From Clostridiales bacterium (GTDB taxonomy: Bacteria > Bacillota > Clostridia > Lachnospirales > WQUN01): DNA of 42,155 nt. Numbering within the stretch: the stretch's first letter is position 1; each line of letters begins with the position of its first letter. The translations under genes and the position numbers were made by a program. The notes under the pieces were generated by a model. The model did no database searches. It saw nothing but the letters and a program-made list of their open reading frames with translations, and was not told where the DNA came from. This document shows, one piece after another, positions 8,441 to 16,976 of this stretch. Location of the stretch: the NCBI GenBank assembly GCA_031269465.1, contig JAISZB010000025.1:1-42155 (forward strand), in the 5' to 3' direction.

Positions 8441-8650
8441 CTCAAGAGTCTTGCATCCACAAGCGCTTTAAGAACGCATTCTTTTTGGCGATCAGGACAT
8501 GAAAGCGTTCGTCAAGCTACTCGACTCTAACGCCAAGCGCTTATAGATCCAATGCAACTTCCTTTTTTATGGAACCGCCGTTCAACTTCGTTTCAATCTC
8601 TGCATGGCGGGCAATCTTGGTGCCAATAGCGCGCGCTGCTGAAACGGACT
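8441..8650 (-). pseudogene. Decayed short reading frame, not identified
   Basis: The minus strand reads AIGTKIARHAEIETKLNGGS, then IKKEVALDL, a TAA, ALGVRVE, a TAG, and LDERFHVLIAKKNAF, all in one frame. Two in-frame stops in an otherwise protein-like text indicate a dead gene. The composition resembles small phage or conjugative-element proteins, but I cannot name a family. Confidence 0.35.
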
Positions 8651-9099
8651 TGCCATTCTAAAAGCAACATAAGGAAATGCTATTGGCGACGCCAAAGGCA
8701 ACGAGACTGCAACCACTCGCATTGAGTTTCAAAACCCGAATAGCGAGTTCTCTTGGTGGGAGAAAACAGGAAGAGTTGCGACTCGAGTTTCAAAGGCTAG
8801 CATCTATAAAATATACCTCACAATGAGGTGGCCGTCAAGAGCTTTGACTGTGCGCCGAAATCCATAAGCCACCATTACGACATTTCTAAGGAAAACCCTC
8901 TGTCCCTCGCCGTTCCAAATAATCATCTGGGTGATTCTTGCAAACGAGATGCCGGAAACCCAGGATGCCGCAAGCATCCGCCACTGCGGCGATATCCAAT
9001 TTCTCGCCGGTTTTAAGGCGATCAGGATGTTTAAGCGCCGCAACCGCTCTTCAGATCGAAATGCGGCAGCCAACGGGGAGAAAACCGGCGTTGTTTCTG
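8651..9099. other. No gene recognised
   Basis: Open frames of about 60-90 codons on both strands resemble nothing I know. The flanking fragments suggest this is degraded mobile-element DNA. Confidence 0.4.
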
Positions 9100-9262
9100 T
9101 CAGATGAGTTGTTTGCCATCTTTCCTGCCCCGCATGAGCGCCATCGCCTGCATTGTGAATGTCTTGCCGGAGCCTCCACCCAGCAAGCGCGACGTTGCCA
9201 TTCTCGTTGATTCTGGTGCTTAACAGGTCGATGACGCCGTTGTCGTCCGGCGGCTCAGGCTT
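9100..9262 (-). pseudogene. P-loop fragment of a decayed ATPase
   Basis: One frame reads DDNGVIDLLSTRINENGNVA; after a one-base shift the text continues LLGGGSGKTFTMQAMALMRG and stops at a TGA at 9100-9102. GGGSGKT (9160-9180) is a Walker A motif. The phrase before and after it recalls ATPases of conjugative elements (VirB4-like), but the piece is too short to be sure. Confidence 0.4.
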
Positions 9263-9482
9263 CGATCTTATGGGTCAATTCGAATCCGACAATAGTTCTA
9301 TAAATTCCTGTGGATTTGCCATATTTGCTTATATACCGAACAGCATAACCAAACATTTCAAGCTATGAACATATAAAAGGAAGGATTATATCCCAGATTA
9401 CTTCCACTTTTTTGATATTTCTAAAAAATTTGAGAGAAATTTGATAAAATAATTACTTCTCCTTTTATGACCCTCCCCCATT

Positions 9483-9975
9483 CTATTGTAAGACAGCTAC
9501 GACACTGTAACTTCCGTTTTCAGCATCTGCAATCTTTCCGTCGGCTTTATAACCGCATTCAATTTGATACCGCCATACCCCTTTGGGGATTGCAAAATGC
9601 TCATCGATATTGAGATGCGATCCATCTACTGCATATAGCGTCTCTCTCACTTGAGATAACGGAGAAACAGACAGAACCTTTCTCAATTTCAGAGGATATG
9701 GAGACGTGAAGCTCAGTATCGCTTTCTATTTCAAAAGACCCGCCATATGTACGCTAAAATGCGCCAAAAGACACTTTTTCTTCGAATACCTTCCTTGGAA
9801 TATTCAATATAACGAAGGAAAAGGCGCAATAAACCAGCGCCAAACAAGCTAATGCTTTTACGCCTTTGAAAACGCCGGGGCGCTCAATGGCTTTCGGCGC
9901 GCGTCTCATCGTGCGGGGCTCGCCCTCAAGAAAATCATTCAGCCGGTTTATGACAGGCGCTATATGCCGCGGCAC
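9483..9975 (-). pseudogene. Broken gene for a small membrane-anchored protein
   Basis: The frame starts at an ATG at 9973-9975 and contains one hydrophobic segment (VKALACLALVYCAFSFVILN). A TAG follows GAF, but the same frame continues as RTYGGSFEIESDTELHVSIS. A frameshift after about 50 more codons leads to GSHLNIDEHFAIPKGVWRYQ and a final IADAENGSYSVVAVLQ. The pieces join into one protein with an N-terminal membrane anchor and a beta-rich extracytoplasmic domain. I do not recognise the family. Confidence 0.5.
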
Positions 9976-10065
9976 CGCTTACAGATGGTTATTTTAACCA
10001 AAAAGAATTGCTCTAAAGTACATACAATATTAACCATATAATGTCGACAATAGATCACAAACAGG

Positions 10066-10476
10066 TTCTAAGCTCCGCATTGATATTTCGGGTATAAAGC
10101 GCCTTCAAGCAAACCCGCGCGCAACAGCTGCGATATCCACTGCGCATCCTTTGCATCGCTTTTCTTGCCGGGGATATTGCGCATATGCCGAGCTTGACAG
10201 CAAGGAAGTTGATTTTGCCGTCAAACGCCGTTTCCAGGGCATCGCATATCGGGCGACAGTAACGCCGGCACTCTCCATGGCTGCTCCGTAGCATACATGT
10301 TCCTCAATCCAACGCTTTTGATGTTGAAGTTCATCAGGCAACGCCTTAAAAGCCTTAATCTCGATAGACAGAGGATTCTTTGCTTTGCCGCTTGCCTCCT
10401 GTTTGCTGATAGTGCAGGCAGCGACTATTTCCTTGCGTACATCCAAGCCACATCTTGCTTCCAGAATGCCTTCCAT
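10066..10476 (-). pseudogene. N-terminal part of an IS110-family transposase
   Basis: The ATG at 10474-10476 has AGGAGG upstream. The text CGLDVRKEIVAACTISKQE carries the first Asp of the DEDD catalytic set, WIEEHVCYGAAMESAGV carries the Glu, and after a frameshift RPICDALETAFDGKINFLAV follows. A further shift gives DAKDAQWISQLLRAGLLEGA with the last two Asp residues. The C-terminal Transposase_20 domain with the catalytic Ser is absent. The element is thus cut and frameshifted and cannot be active. Confidence 0.8.
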
Positions 10477-10486
10477 AAAGACAGCC

Positions 10487-10672
10487 TCCTGAAAATATAA
10501 AATAAGCGGGAGTATGGCCTAGGAAATTCGTTGAATTTTAGTACAGCCAGCGCGCAGCAGCGTGTTGGATAATAGGCGGTACTCTAAGGCCATGCGGTTA
10601 GGCTGGTTCACGAGGCTGTACCGACAAATAGTGATGAACCTATCCCGCTTTCTTATATTTTTGCCGATTCTA
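10487..10672 (-). ncRNA. Leader of the IS110 remnant, candidate bridge RNA
   Basis: The roughly 185 bases before the transposase start are free of genes. Their ends can pair: AAAATAAGCGGGA near 10497-10510 is complementary, with small bulges, to TCCCGCTTTCTTATATTTT near 10650-10668. Known IS110 elements encode a bridge RNA of similar length in this position. The assignment is inferred from position and pairing; I have not folded it. Confidence 0.4.
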
Positions 10673-10711
10673 TTGGAAATAAAACTCTCCCTTAGTCTGT
10701 TCTGGTTTCAT

Positions 10712-10765
10712 CCTTGGTGGTGAAGCGAAGCTTCATAGGGGTTTCTATGAAAATCAGCATATTAA
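10712..10765 (+). repeat. Right end of a palindromic repeat with an extra block (copy C)
   Basis: The segment ends TTTCTATGAAAATCAGCATATTA, as in copy K. It is preceded by the block CCTTGGTGGTGAAGCGAAGC, which recurs before copy I at 21314-21346. It lies just past the 3' end of the hydrolase gene. Confidence 0.6.
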
Positions 10766-10769
10766 GTAT

Positions 10770-11630
10770 TTATTGCAATTTTCTATCAATATATGATTGC
10801 AGGGCATTTGCAAATTCTTCCGGACGTTCTTTTTGAGGCCAGTGCTTACAGCCTTCCATTAAATATATCTCGCAATCGGGAATCCTTTTGCTCGCAATGA
10901 GAGCGCCTTTTATAGGAACCGCTTTGTCAAGCGTGCCGTGTACTAGCAGTGTAGGTGAACTGATTTCTTCAAGCCTTCCGAACAAATCTGTGGTAAAGCC
11001 TGTAGAGGCAATTTCACTTCGCTGAAAAGAGATGAAGGGCTTGTCGGCATCAGGTTCCAGCATAGCTTCATGAATTTCTGCGACCAAAGCGTCGCTCACC
11101 TTTGATTTATCACCGAACAGGCTGTATTTTAAGGAGAACCTGACGATGGATGGATACCTGTTCGTCCATGCGTATAAATTGTCGTTGAGCTTTGAGTGAA
11201 CAAACCAATGGGTCAGCCTGTGCCATGGCAATTTATCGAATAATCCCCATGCGTCAACCGGCACGAGAATTTTAATAATCTCCGGGTACGTCAATGCCAT
11301 ATTCAAGCATATACCGCCTCCCAAGGACAGCCCTGCCAGGATGACTGGCTTGCCCCCAAGCGCTTCGATTATGCCTTTTACCATGTCTGTATAGAATGAC
11401 AGCGTGTATTCACCGGTTATCCGACTGCTTGCCCCGTATCCCGGCAAATCCGGCGCAATGACTTGATACTGGCTGGATAGCAGCGGAATCACCTCTGCCC
11501 AGGAGAGCATTGCTGAATCCACACCGGCGCCATGCAACAGTACGATAACATCATTACCGCCTCCGGCACAATAGCATGCTATGCTTGCTCCATTGACACG
11601 GATATATTTTTTCTCAATTTGGCTGCTCAT
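10770..11630 (-). CDS. Alpha/beta hydrolase
   Basis: The 286-residue protein shows the alpha/beta-hydrolase plan. VIVLLHGAGVDSAMLSW holds the oxyanion segment, APDLPGYGASS follows, GLSLGGGICLNMAL contains the nucleophile Ser, VHGTLDKAVP the acidic residue, and EGCKHWPQKERPEEFANAL the catalytic His. There is no signal peptide, so it should be cytoplasmic; the substrate cannot be told. The ATG overlaps the tetR 3' end by 17 bases and has GGAGG at 8 bases spacing. It is therefore the second gene of a tetR-hydrolase operon and probably controlled by that repressor. Confidence 0.9.
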   Translation of the reverse strand: MSSQIEKKYIRVNGASIACYCAGGGNDVIVLLHGAGVDSAMLSWAEVIPLLSSQYQVIAPDLPGYGASSRITGEYTLSFYTDMVKGIIEALGGKPVILAGLSLGGGICLNMALTYPEIIKILVPVDAWGLFDKLPWHRLTHWFVHSKLNDNLYAWTNRYPSIVRFSLKYSLFGDKSKVSDALVAEIHEAMLEPDADKPFISFQRSEIASTGFTTDLFGRLEEISSPTLLVHGTLDKAVPIKGALIASKRIPDCEIYLMEGCKHWPQKERPEEFANALQSYIDRKLQ

Positions 11631-12219
11631 TCAGGCCACCTCCGCTATTGCTTCCAATAATTGTTTTAATGCATGTCGCAATGAACCTTCTCGGATCTAT
11701 ATTCTCATCGTCTCTGCACCAAAGCATGGCGGCTCCCGTAACGGCCGCCTGCAAGACGAGGCTCATTCCAGCTATATCTTGACATTGCATTTCCCCGCGC
11801 CGCATACTTTTTTCAAGAATCGCTTTCACTTCAGCGTCAATGATTTTATGGCGCCTTTTTGATATTTCTATAAACTCTTGCTCTGTGCTAAGTTTCAAGT
11901 AAAGCATCATAAAATTAGAGCACTCCTGAGGATTTTTTATAAAGATGAGCCATTGAGTAAGTATTTCTGTCAACGCATCAGCCAAAGGCAGGGCGTGCTC
12001 TGATAGCTTGGAGAACCCTTTTTGGGTAGCTTTGACAAGAGATTCATAGTATGCGAGAAGCATCCCCTTTTTTGATCCAAAGCGTTTAGAAAGAATAGCT
12101 GGCGATAATTTCGCTTGCACTGCAATGTTATTAAGTGTAAGCGCCTCATATCCCTGCTGTGCCAATACAACTGAAATGCTTTCGAAAATTCTATCGTCGG
12201 AATATACTTGAGGGCGCAT
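11614..12219 (-). CDS. TetR-family transcriptional regulator
   Basis: The protein has 201 residues if it starts at the ATG at 12217-12219, chosen because GGGAG lies 8 bases upstream. The N-terminal helix-turn-helix reads GYEALTLNNIAVQAKLSPAI and LSKRFGSKKGMLLAYYESL, typical of TetR proteins with the recognition helix near SPAILSKRFGSK. The C-terminal region is helical and variable, as expected for the ligand-binding part. It overlaps the hydrolase gene and has its own strong promoter with an operator-like palindrome between the -10 box and the start, so it likely represses itself and the hydrolase. Confidence 0.9.
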   Translation of the reverse strand: MRPQVYSDDRIFESISVVLAQQGYEALTLNNIAVQAKLSPAILSKRFGSKKGMLLAYYESLVKATQKGFSKLSEHALPLADALTEILTQWLIFIKNPQECSNFMMLYLKLSTEQEFIEISKRRHKIIDAEVKAILEKSMRRGEMQCQDIAGMSLVLQAAVTGAAMLWCRDDENIDPRRFIATCIKTIIGSNSGGGLNEQPN

Positions 12220-12232
12220 TTCATCAACTCCC

Positions 12233-12289
12233 ATTAGTAAGTAAACATTCAATTACTAATATTTTACGATTCTCAACCGAATGTGTCAA
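12233..12289 (-). promoter_or_regulatory. Promoter and operator of the tetR-hydrolase operon
   Basis: On the minus strand TTGACA (12284-12289), a 17-base spacer and TAAAAT (12261-12266) form a near-consensus promoter. Directly downstream, ATTAGTAA and TTACTAAT (12233-12260) are 8-base perfect inverted arms 12 bases apart, a likely TetR binding site covering the transcription start. Confidence 0.8.
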
Positions 12290-12605
12290 GGCAGGAAGAC
12301 GAGTAGTTGCGTCCTCTATGCGAGCCATGCCTGTTCACCTTCGCTGTTAAGCGCTAGCCAGGATTTGCCTAGGCTGAAGCTTAAATCTCAGTATGAAGGG
12401 GGCATTTCTATGAATATTAGCGGAAAGTAAGTCCTATGAAAACGCTCCTACGTACATGAGGAGGATGCAAAGGTTTGACATTGCAGACTGGAATTTGAAT
12501 TATAGCCGTTTGCAAGGCGTCCAAGAATCGTGGCTCCGACCGATAATCAGCATTCGGATTTGGAGAAGCATGCAATGCCAAGGCAGAAAAGATGCTCAGC
12601 GGTTT
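12290..12605. other. No gene seen
   Basis: The stretch holds a short piece near 12409-12425 that resembles a degraded repeat end (TTTCTATGAATATTAGCG). No protein-like frame was found. Confidence 0.4.
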
Positions 12606-12709
12606 TATACGATCCGCAGTCAAGTGTACCGATTCTGGAGCTTGATTATCCATAGAGCCACTGTATAATAAAGCTCCAAAACCGGAACTTTCATATGCAA
12701 ATCAATATA
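12606..12709 (+). repeat. Palindromic repeat, short full copy with promoter (copy D)
   Basis: The ends read TATACGATCCGCAGTCAAGT and TATGCAAATCAATATA. The stem arms are CTGGAGCTTGATT and AATAAAGCTCCAAA. The centre reads TTGATT, 16 bases, TATAAT on the plus strand, a credible promoter. Confidence 0.8.
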
Positions 12710-13059
12710 CGTAAAGCTCTGCTGAACTTGGTTTCAAGGACTTCCTTGACTTTCATGGCAGGGGCGTAATCGGAGAGCTTGAGGCTATTTGTGAAAAACT
12801 GCCTCACAAAATATTTAAAAGCCCTTATCTTTCCGGTTTTTTGAGCTGATACAACCTTCATTCGCTTTCATTCCATGTTAATAAGCCCTTTATTCAACAT
12901 CAGGTCCAAAACATTCATTTCTACTCTTTGCATAGGCAGCTCATTTAGTCAGTTGTCTGTTGACGAAAAAAGTAATTAATGGTACTATGAATGTTGAATA
13001 GATAAACGATAAAATTAAGGTGCCGTTTCTTTCTTTAGGAATCCGGCTCAAGACTCGTC

Positions 13060-13326
13060 AATAACCCACCGCTTAATATCTCAAGGTTAAAACCTTTTGA
13101 TATTTGAGGCGGGGGCTTGCAGCTGCAAGTCCTGATTGGCTAGCCTAAGCTTCCGCTGGGAAGCTGCGCCGTCCAAGAATATATAGGCGCTCCGGGGCGC
13201 TTGCTCCAGCTCCGGACTCTGCGGTTTGCAGTTAAACAGCCCTGATAGGCAGGGACAGTGCTGCAAGCATGCAAAACCTTGGTATGGCATTGGCGAATGG
13301 CGACCAGCTGCAGCAATGCAGAATCA
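13060..13326 (+). ncRNA. Solo omega-RNA (HEARO) locus, no iscB beside it (copy 3)
   Basis: From AATAACCC at 13060 the sequence parallels the two omega-RNA loci at 18.5 and 39.4 kb. Shared blocks are AAGTCCTGATTG.CTAGCCTA, GTCCAAGAATATATAGGCGC, TCCGGGGCGCTTGCTCCAGC, TCCGGACTCTGCGG, and GACCAGCTGCAGCAATGCAG. The first hairpin is longer than in the other copies (13070-13120). No iscB-like frame follows on the plus strand. The sequence 5' of 13060 is unrelated to the others, as expected for a guide segment. It may act with an IscB supplied from elsewhere, or be a relic. Confidence 0.65.
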
Positions 13327-13394
13327 ACGGGGCGCATTCCTCTCCCTCCTAATGGAATTTGAGGCGGGAGTCTCCTGCGCCAAATCTGATTAAC

Positions 13395-13495
13395 TATACT
13401 GATTTGCAGTTAAATGCATCTGCTTTGGAGCTTGATTATCCATTGATACAGTATAATCATACTCTAAAATAGGAACTTCAATGTAAACCAGTATA
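13395..13495 (+). repeat. Palindromic repeat, short full copy (copy E)
   Basis: The ends are TATACTGATTTGCAGTTAAA and TGTAAACCAGTATA. The arms are TTTGGAGCTTGATTAT and ATAATCATACTCTAAA. The centre has TTGATT, 14 bases, TATAAT. Confidence 0.85.
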
Positions 13496-13779
13496 CATGC
13501 CTGGCCTGCAGCATGCTTTCATTGCAAGGCAAAACTCGCAGCAACATATGCCAATGAGCAATCAATATGCCAAGTTATTGACTTTATTGTCACTCTGAAG
13601 AGGCTATATTGATGCCAGCGGTTCGTTCGCAAAGCATAGTTCTTCTGAATATCCAATCAAGCCTTCAACTCATTTCTACGGGTTTGACGATTCGCGTCCG
13701 CAGGTGCGTGAGAAAGTTATTAATCATTCGCAATTCTGGCTCATTGCCACAAAATTCCGGATAACCCAATAACTCTAAT

Positions 13780-13818
13780 GAACATTTGTTTTGCAAAATG
13801 AACATGCTGTGGTATAAT
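13780..13818 (+). promoter_or_regulatory. lexA promoter with SOS box
   Basis: GAACATTTGTTT (13780-13791) is one base from the Gram-positive LexA box GAAC-N4-GTTC/T. It abuts the -35 box TTGCAA (13791-13796). TATAAT lies at 13813-13818, spacer 16, with TGG just ahead as an extended -10. LexA bound here would repress its own gene. Confidence 0.85.
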
Positions 13819-13845
13819 AAAAGTATTATTTTTGGAGGTGGCTAC

Positions 13846-14457
13846 ATGTCAGAATTACTAAGCAGAAAGCAAGAGCAGATCTTAAGCTTTCTTAAGAGCG
13901 AGATCCGCAAGAAAGGCTATCCGCCTACAGTCAGAGAGATTTGCGACGCAGTTCAGCTCAGCAGCACATCAACCGTCCATACGCATCTCGAATCCCTTGA
14001 ACGCAAGGGTTACATCAAGCGGTCCCCTGCTAAGAACCGCTCTATCGAGATACTTGAGGACAATTTCTATGGCTTTTCGGATAAAGTCGTAAGCGTTCCG
14101 ATAGTAGGACAGGTTACTGCCGGGGCGCCGATACTGGCGCAGGAAAACATTGAGGGAAGCTTTCCTATACCGGTTGACTACATTCCGAACAGCGACGTCT
14201 TCATCTTAACCGTAAAGGGCGACAGCATGATTGATGTCGGCATTCATGACAAAGATTTCATCATCGTAAGCCAACAGCCCAGCGCAGACAATGGCGACAT
14301 AGTAGTGGCTCTTTTGGAAGACTCTGCTACAGTAAAAACATTCTTCCAGGAAGAGGATCACATAAGGCTCCAACCCGCCAATGCGTCCTTCGAGCCGATT
14401 ATTGTGGAAGACTGCAAAATACTAGGCAAAGTGGTCGGCTTGTATCGCAAATACTAG
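13846..14457 (+). CDS. lexA: LexA repressor
   Basis: The 203-residue protein starts at the ATG at 13846 with GGAGG upstream; the frame is open 20 codons further but without a site and within the promoter. The N-terminal winged helix reads [20 protein letters not shown] with [13 protein letters not shown]. The self-cleavage site Ala-Gly is in QVTAGAP, the nucleophile Ser in GDSMID, and the general-base Lys in ATVKTF. LexA represses DNA-repair genes and cleaves itself when RecA filaments form. The window also holds dinB, a usual SOS target, though I saw no box before it. Confidence 0.97.
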   Translation: MSELLSRKQEQILSFLKSEIRKKGYPPTVREICDAVQLSSTSTVHTHLESLERKGYIKRSPAKNRSIEILEDNFYGFSDKVVSVPIVGQVTAGAPILAQENIEGSFPIPVDYIPNSDVFILTVKGDSMIDVGIHDKDFIIVSQQPSADNGDIVVALLEDSATVKTFFQEEDHIRLQPANASFEPIIVEDCKILGKVVGLYRKY

Positions 14458-14577
14458 CAAGAGCTTTCACCGAAGCGCTTTATAATGCTTGACGTTTGAT
14501 GCAGGATGCATTTCATCACAACTCATGGAACGCTTGCGTTTATCTTGGATGTATATATCCATAATCGCATAGGAGAG

Positions 14578-14660
14578 TTCAGATTTTGGAGTCTGAATAT
14601 ACAGGGCGAAAGCGCGTAATCAAGCTCCAAATTCAGCACAATTGACTGCAAATCTGTATA
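14578..14660 (+). repeat. Palindromic repeat, partial copy (copy F)
   Basis: Arms TTTTGGAGTCTGAATATACA and AATCAAGCTCCAAATT surround a short centre. The right end reads TTGACTGCAAATCTGTATA. The left terminal end is missing. Confidence 0.65.
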
Positions 14661-14787
14661 GCAATCGCTTGCGCTGGTTTATCTTTCGCCTACAGTGAAG
14701 CTTCGCAGGCAAGCATATGGAAGCATTGAGCGAGAAGCCGCAGTCTATCTAGGTTGCGTGAGCATGCCTTAAACAAGAAGGATAAAT

Positions 14788-14825
14788 GAGCCGGAAAAAA
14801 CCTTCAGACAGGTTTTTTCCGGCTC
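14788..14825. terminator. Strong terminator, 3' of the sensor kinase gene
   Basis: GAGCCGGAAAAAACC and GGTTTTTTCCGGCTC form a perfect 15-bp stem with an 8-base loop. It lies six bases beyond the stop of the minus-strand kinase gene and could serve both strands. Confidence 0.85.
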
Positions 14826-14830
14826 TTCTC

Positions 14831-16237
14831 TCATTTCCCACTGCGTCTGGCCTTCTTTGGCAAAGTCACGGTAAATTTGGCGCCTTCGCCTTCCCTGCTC
14901 TCAGCTGCGACGCTGCCTCCATGAGCATACACTATAGACTTCACTATCGCCAGCCCAATCCCCGAACCGCCAGTCTGCCTGCTTCTTGAAAGATCGGTTC
15001 TGTAGTAGCGCTCAAATACCAGCGGAAGCTCCTCTTCAGGTATGCCGATTCCGTCATCTTCCACGATGACCGCCGCATCATCATCAAGCTCATATATGCT
15101 CACCCATATGCTTCCGCCATTATGAGTGTACTTTATGGCGTTTGCCACTAGATTAGCGAAAACCTGCTTAAGCCTGTCTTTATCAGCATCAATTGGTTCA
15201 CACCAGCCAGAAATATCCAAGCTGAGATTTTTTTTCTCCATCTCTATGGACATGTTGCCGCATACCGCCTGAAGCAAGCCAGGCAGGCTGACCTGTTCAA
15301 TCATAAGGGAATTTCCTTCTATCTCAGCCAGCCGGCCCAAGTCGGCAACCAGCTTCCCAAGCCTGACCAACTCTTCGTAGCAGCTTTGCAGCCTTTCAGG
15401 CGTAGGCTCCCAGACATGCTCTATCATAGCTTCCAGATGAGAGCTGACAGCCGTAAGCGGCGTTCTCAGCTCATGTGCGGCGTCTGTTGTAAGCCTTTTC
15501 CTGAGACTCTCCTGCTGGCTGAGAGCGCTTGAAAGGTAGTTTATGGCGTCAGCCAAATCATTTAGTTCTACGGTTGCGGGAAATCCCTCGAACTTCGCTC
15601 CGTAATCCCCTAGCGAAATCTGCTTGGCGGCTTCGGCTGCCTGGCATATGGGCTTTGATATCCTCCTGGCTATGACCACCCCGAGCGCCACCGCGAAAAG
15701 GCAGGCGAATGCGCCTGTCGCGAAAAGCCCTATGTTCATAGCCTCCAAAAACTCAAACGCGTTCTCGTCCAAAAAGTAAGGTCCGTAATAGCTTATTGTA
15801 GCCTTTCCAACCAGCTGGCTGTTCTGGCTTAAGTCATAGCTGGTTGTTACAAAGCCGCCGGGGTTTTTCTCTTTTTCCATCAGAGAGGTTATGTCATCCA
15901 TAATTTGGATGCACATCTCCATGTCATGAACTTCAGTATCCCATACAATCTCGCCATCCGAACCCATAACCTTTATTATGAATCCGTCATACAGGGAATA
16001 CATGGCTAGCGCATGGATATAGTCCAAGTTCCATGCCTTGTTCAAGCTGTCATACTGCCTGCTCAAGTCGTCAGCTATATCCGCGGCCCTTGCTGACTGC
16101 TGGGTGGCTACATACGCCGCGAACCTGCGGTTGACTGCTGCATTTGACATGAAGCTGGCCAAGGCTACTGTAACAAGCACAGCTAGAACCATGTTAAGAG
16201 ATAGCTGAGTTTTAAGGCTTCTCATTCTCTTTCTCAA
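14831..16237 (-). CDS. Sensor histidine kinase (BaeS/PhoR-like), orphan
   Basis: The 468-residue protein has a transmembrane helix near residues 13-31 (LNMVLAVLVTVALASFMSNA), an extracytoplasmic sensor part to about 165, and a second helix (MNIGLFATGAFACLFAVALG). A HAMP linker follows (RRISKPICQAAEAAKQISLG). The dimerisation domain has the phospho-acceptor His in DAAHELRTPLTAV. The ATP domain shows NLVANAIKYTHNGG (N box), VEDDGIGIPEEEL (G1) and GGSGIGLAIVKSIVYAHGG (G2). It would sense a signal outside the cell and pass phosphate to a response regulator, but no regulator gene is nearby. The start is TTG at 16237 (GGGAG 8 bases upstream); ATG at 16225 is an alternative. A strong terminator follows. 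Confidence 0.93.
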   Translation of the reverse strand: MRKRMRSLKTQLSLNMVLAVLVTVALASFMSNAAVNRRFAAYVATQQSARAADIADDLSRQYDSLNKAWNLDYIHALAMYSLYDGFIIKVMGSDGEIVWDTEVHDMEMCIQIMDDITSLMEKEKNPGGFVTTSYDLSQNSQLVGKATISYYGPYFLDENAFEFLEAMNIGLFATGAFACLFAVALGVVIARRISKPICQAAEAAKQISLGDYGAKFEGFPATVELNDLADAINYLSSALSQQESLRKRLTTDAAHELRTPLTAVSSHLEAMIEHVWEPTPERLQSCYEELVRLGKLVADLGRLAEIEGNSLMIEQVSLPGLLQAVCGNMSIEMEKKNLSLDISGWCEPIDADKDRLKQVFANLVANAIKYTHNGGSIWVSIYELDDDAAVIVEDDGIGIPEEELPLVFERYYRTDLSRSRQTGGSGIGLAIVKSIVYAHGGSVAAESREGEGAKFTVTLPKKARRSGK

Positions 16238-16329
16238 TTAAACCGCTCCCGGCGAATAGACTAGCGCTGTAAGTCTCAAATACGCTATATAAACTATACC
16301 CTAAGTATGTTTCCCGTAAAATTCCACTT

Positions 16330-16620
16330 AAAAGGCTTCTTCATATCGCTTGTTGCAGAAGTCTGCGAAGGCGCGGATTTCACCCTCCCTGGCCGAGTCG
16401 AGGCTCGACCGGCCTGTCTGGCAACCGAGCCATCATTCTATTTGGTTTAGCAGAGGGCAATGCCTGGGCGTATATTTGAAGGCGGCCCTGTGGGAGGCGC
16501 CGCCTGAAAGCTCCGCCATTGAAGCCATGCACTTCAAGATTCCGCATTTTTCCTCGGCATGGCTTGCAAGGAAATTAAGCTCAAAATCAGCTGCATTGAC
16601 TGCCCATCTGCTTAAAAAGA
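16330..16620 (-). pseudogene. Broken gene of unknown family, one TGA in frame
   Basis: One minus-strand frame reads DFELNFLASHAEEKCGILKC, MASMAELSGGASHRAAFKYT, PRHCPLLNQIE, a TGA at 16433-16435, WLGCQTGRSSLDSAREGEIR and AFADFCNKRYEEAF, ending in TAA near 16330. The text is protein-like on both sides of the stop and has several Cys residues. No start codon with a ribosome site was found; the 5' end runs into a terminator-like hairpin. I do not recognise the family. It lies upstream of the kinase gene on the same strand and may once have shared its operon. Confidence 0.5.
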
Positions 16621-16649
16621 AGCCTCGGGAATCCGAGGCTTCTTTTTAA
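16612..16649. terminator. Perfect 17-bp hairpin with A and T flanks
   Basis: TTAAAAAGAAGCCTCGG and CCGAGGCTTCTTTTTAA with a GAAT loop form a typical two-way terminator. A second perfect stem, GCGACTGCA with TGCAGTCGC, follows at about 16650-16683. Confidence 0.75.
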
Positions 16650-16726
16650 GCGACTGCAGATCCGCAGAAGGTTATGCAGTCGCATATACAGATGAACATA
16701 GGAAAGCTCTGATCTTGGAGAAAAGG

Positions 16727-16810
16727 ATACACTGATTTGCATATGAAACCGCCTATTTGGGAGATGAGCATGCAACGAGTGAGAAATGCCGATATCGGCA
16801 TTTCTCACCG
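16727..16810 (+). repeat. Palindromic repeat, left half with inner hairpin (copy G)
   Basis: The left end GATACACTGATTTGCATATG is followed by a degraded arm (ATTTGGGAGATGAGCATG). The inner hairpin reads GTGAGAAATGCCGATATCGG and continues CATTTCTCAC. The right half is missing. Confidence 0.7.
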
Positions 16811-16976
16811 CCATCGGCATGCCTATGGGTCTCAATAGCGACTCCACGATTCAAGATTGCGCGAGCGACGCATCAAGCCGCTTGTTTGCCCCAACATGCT
16901 CGAGTTGTTTTGAACAGAGCTTCAATGCCCACAAGCCTGAAAGTCGTTTGGGCAGGAATCCCTGACTTCAGCCAAA

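Noticed and set aside
9276-9295. A tRNA T-loop-like segment (TTCGAATCC)
   Set aside because: No acceptor stem, anticodon arm or D-loop can be placed around it.
14831-16237. A complete two-component pair
   Set aside because: No response regulator frame exists beside the kinase; the upstream broken frame does not look like a receiver or a DNA-binding output domain.
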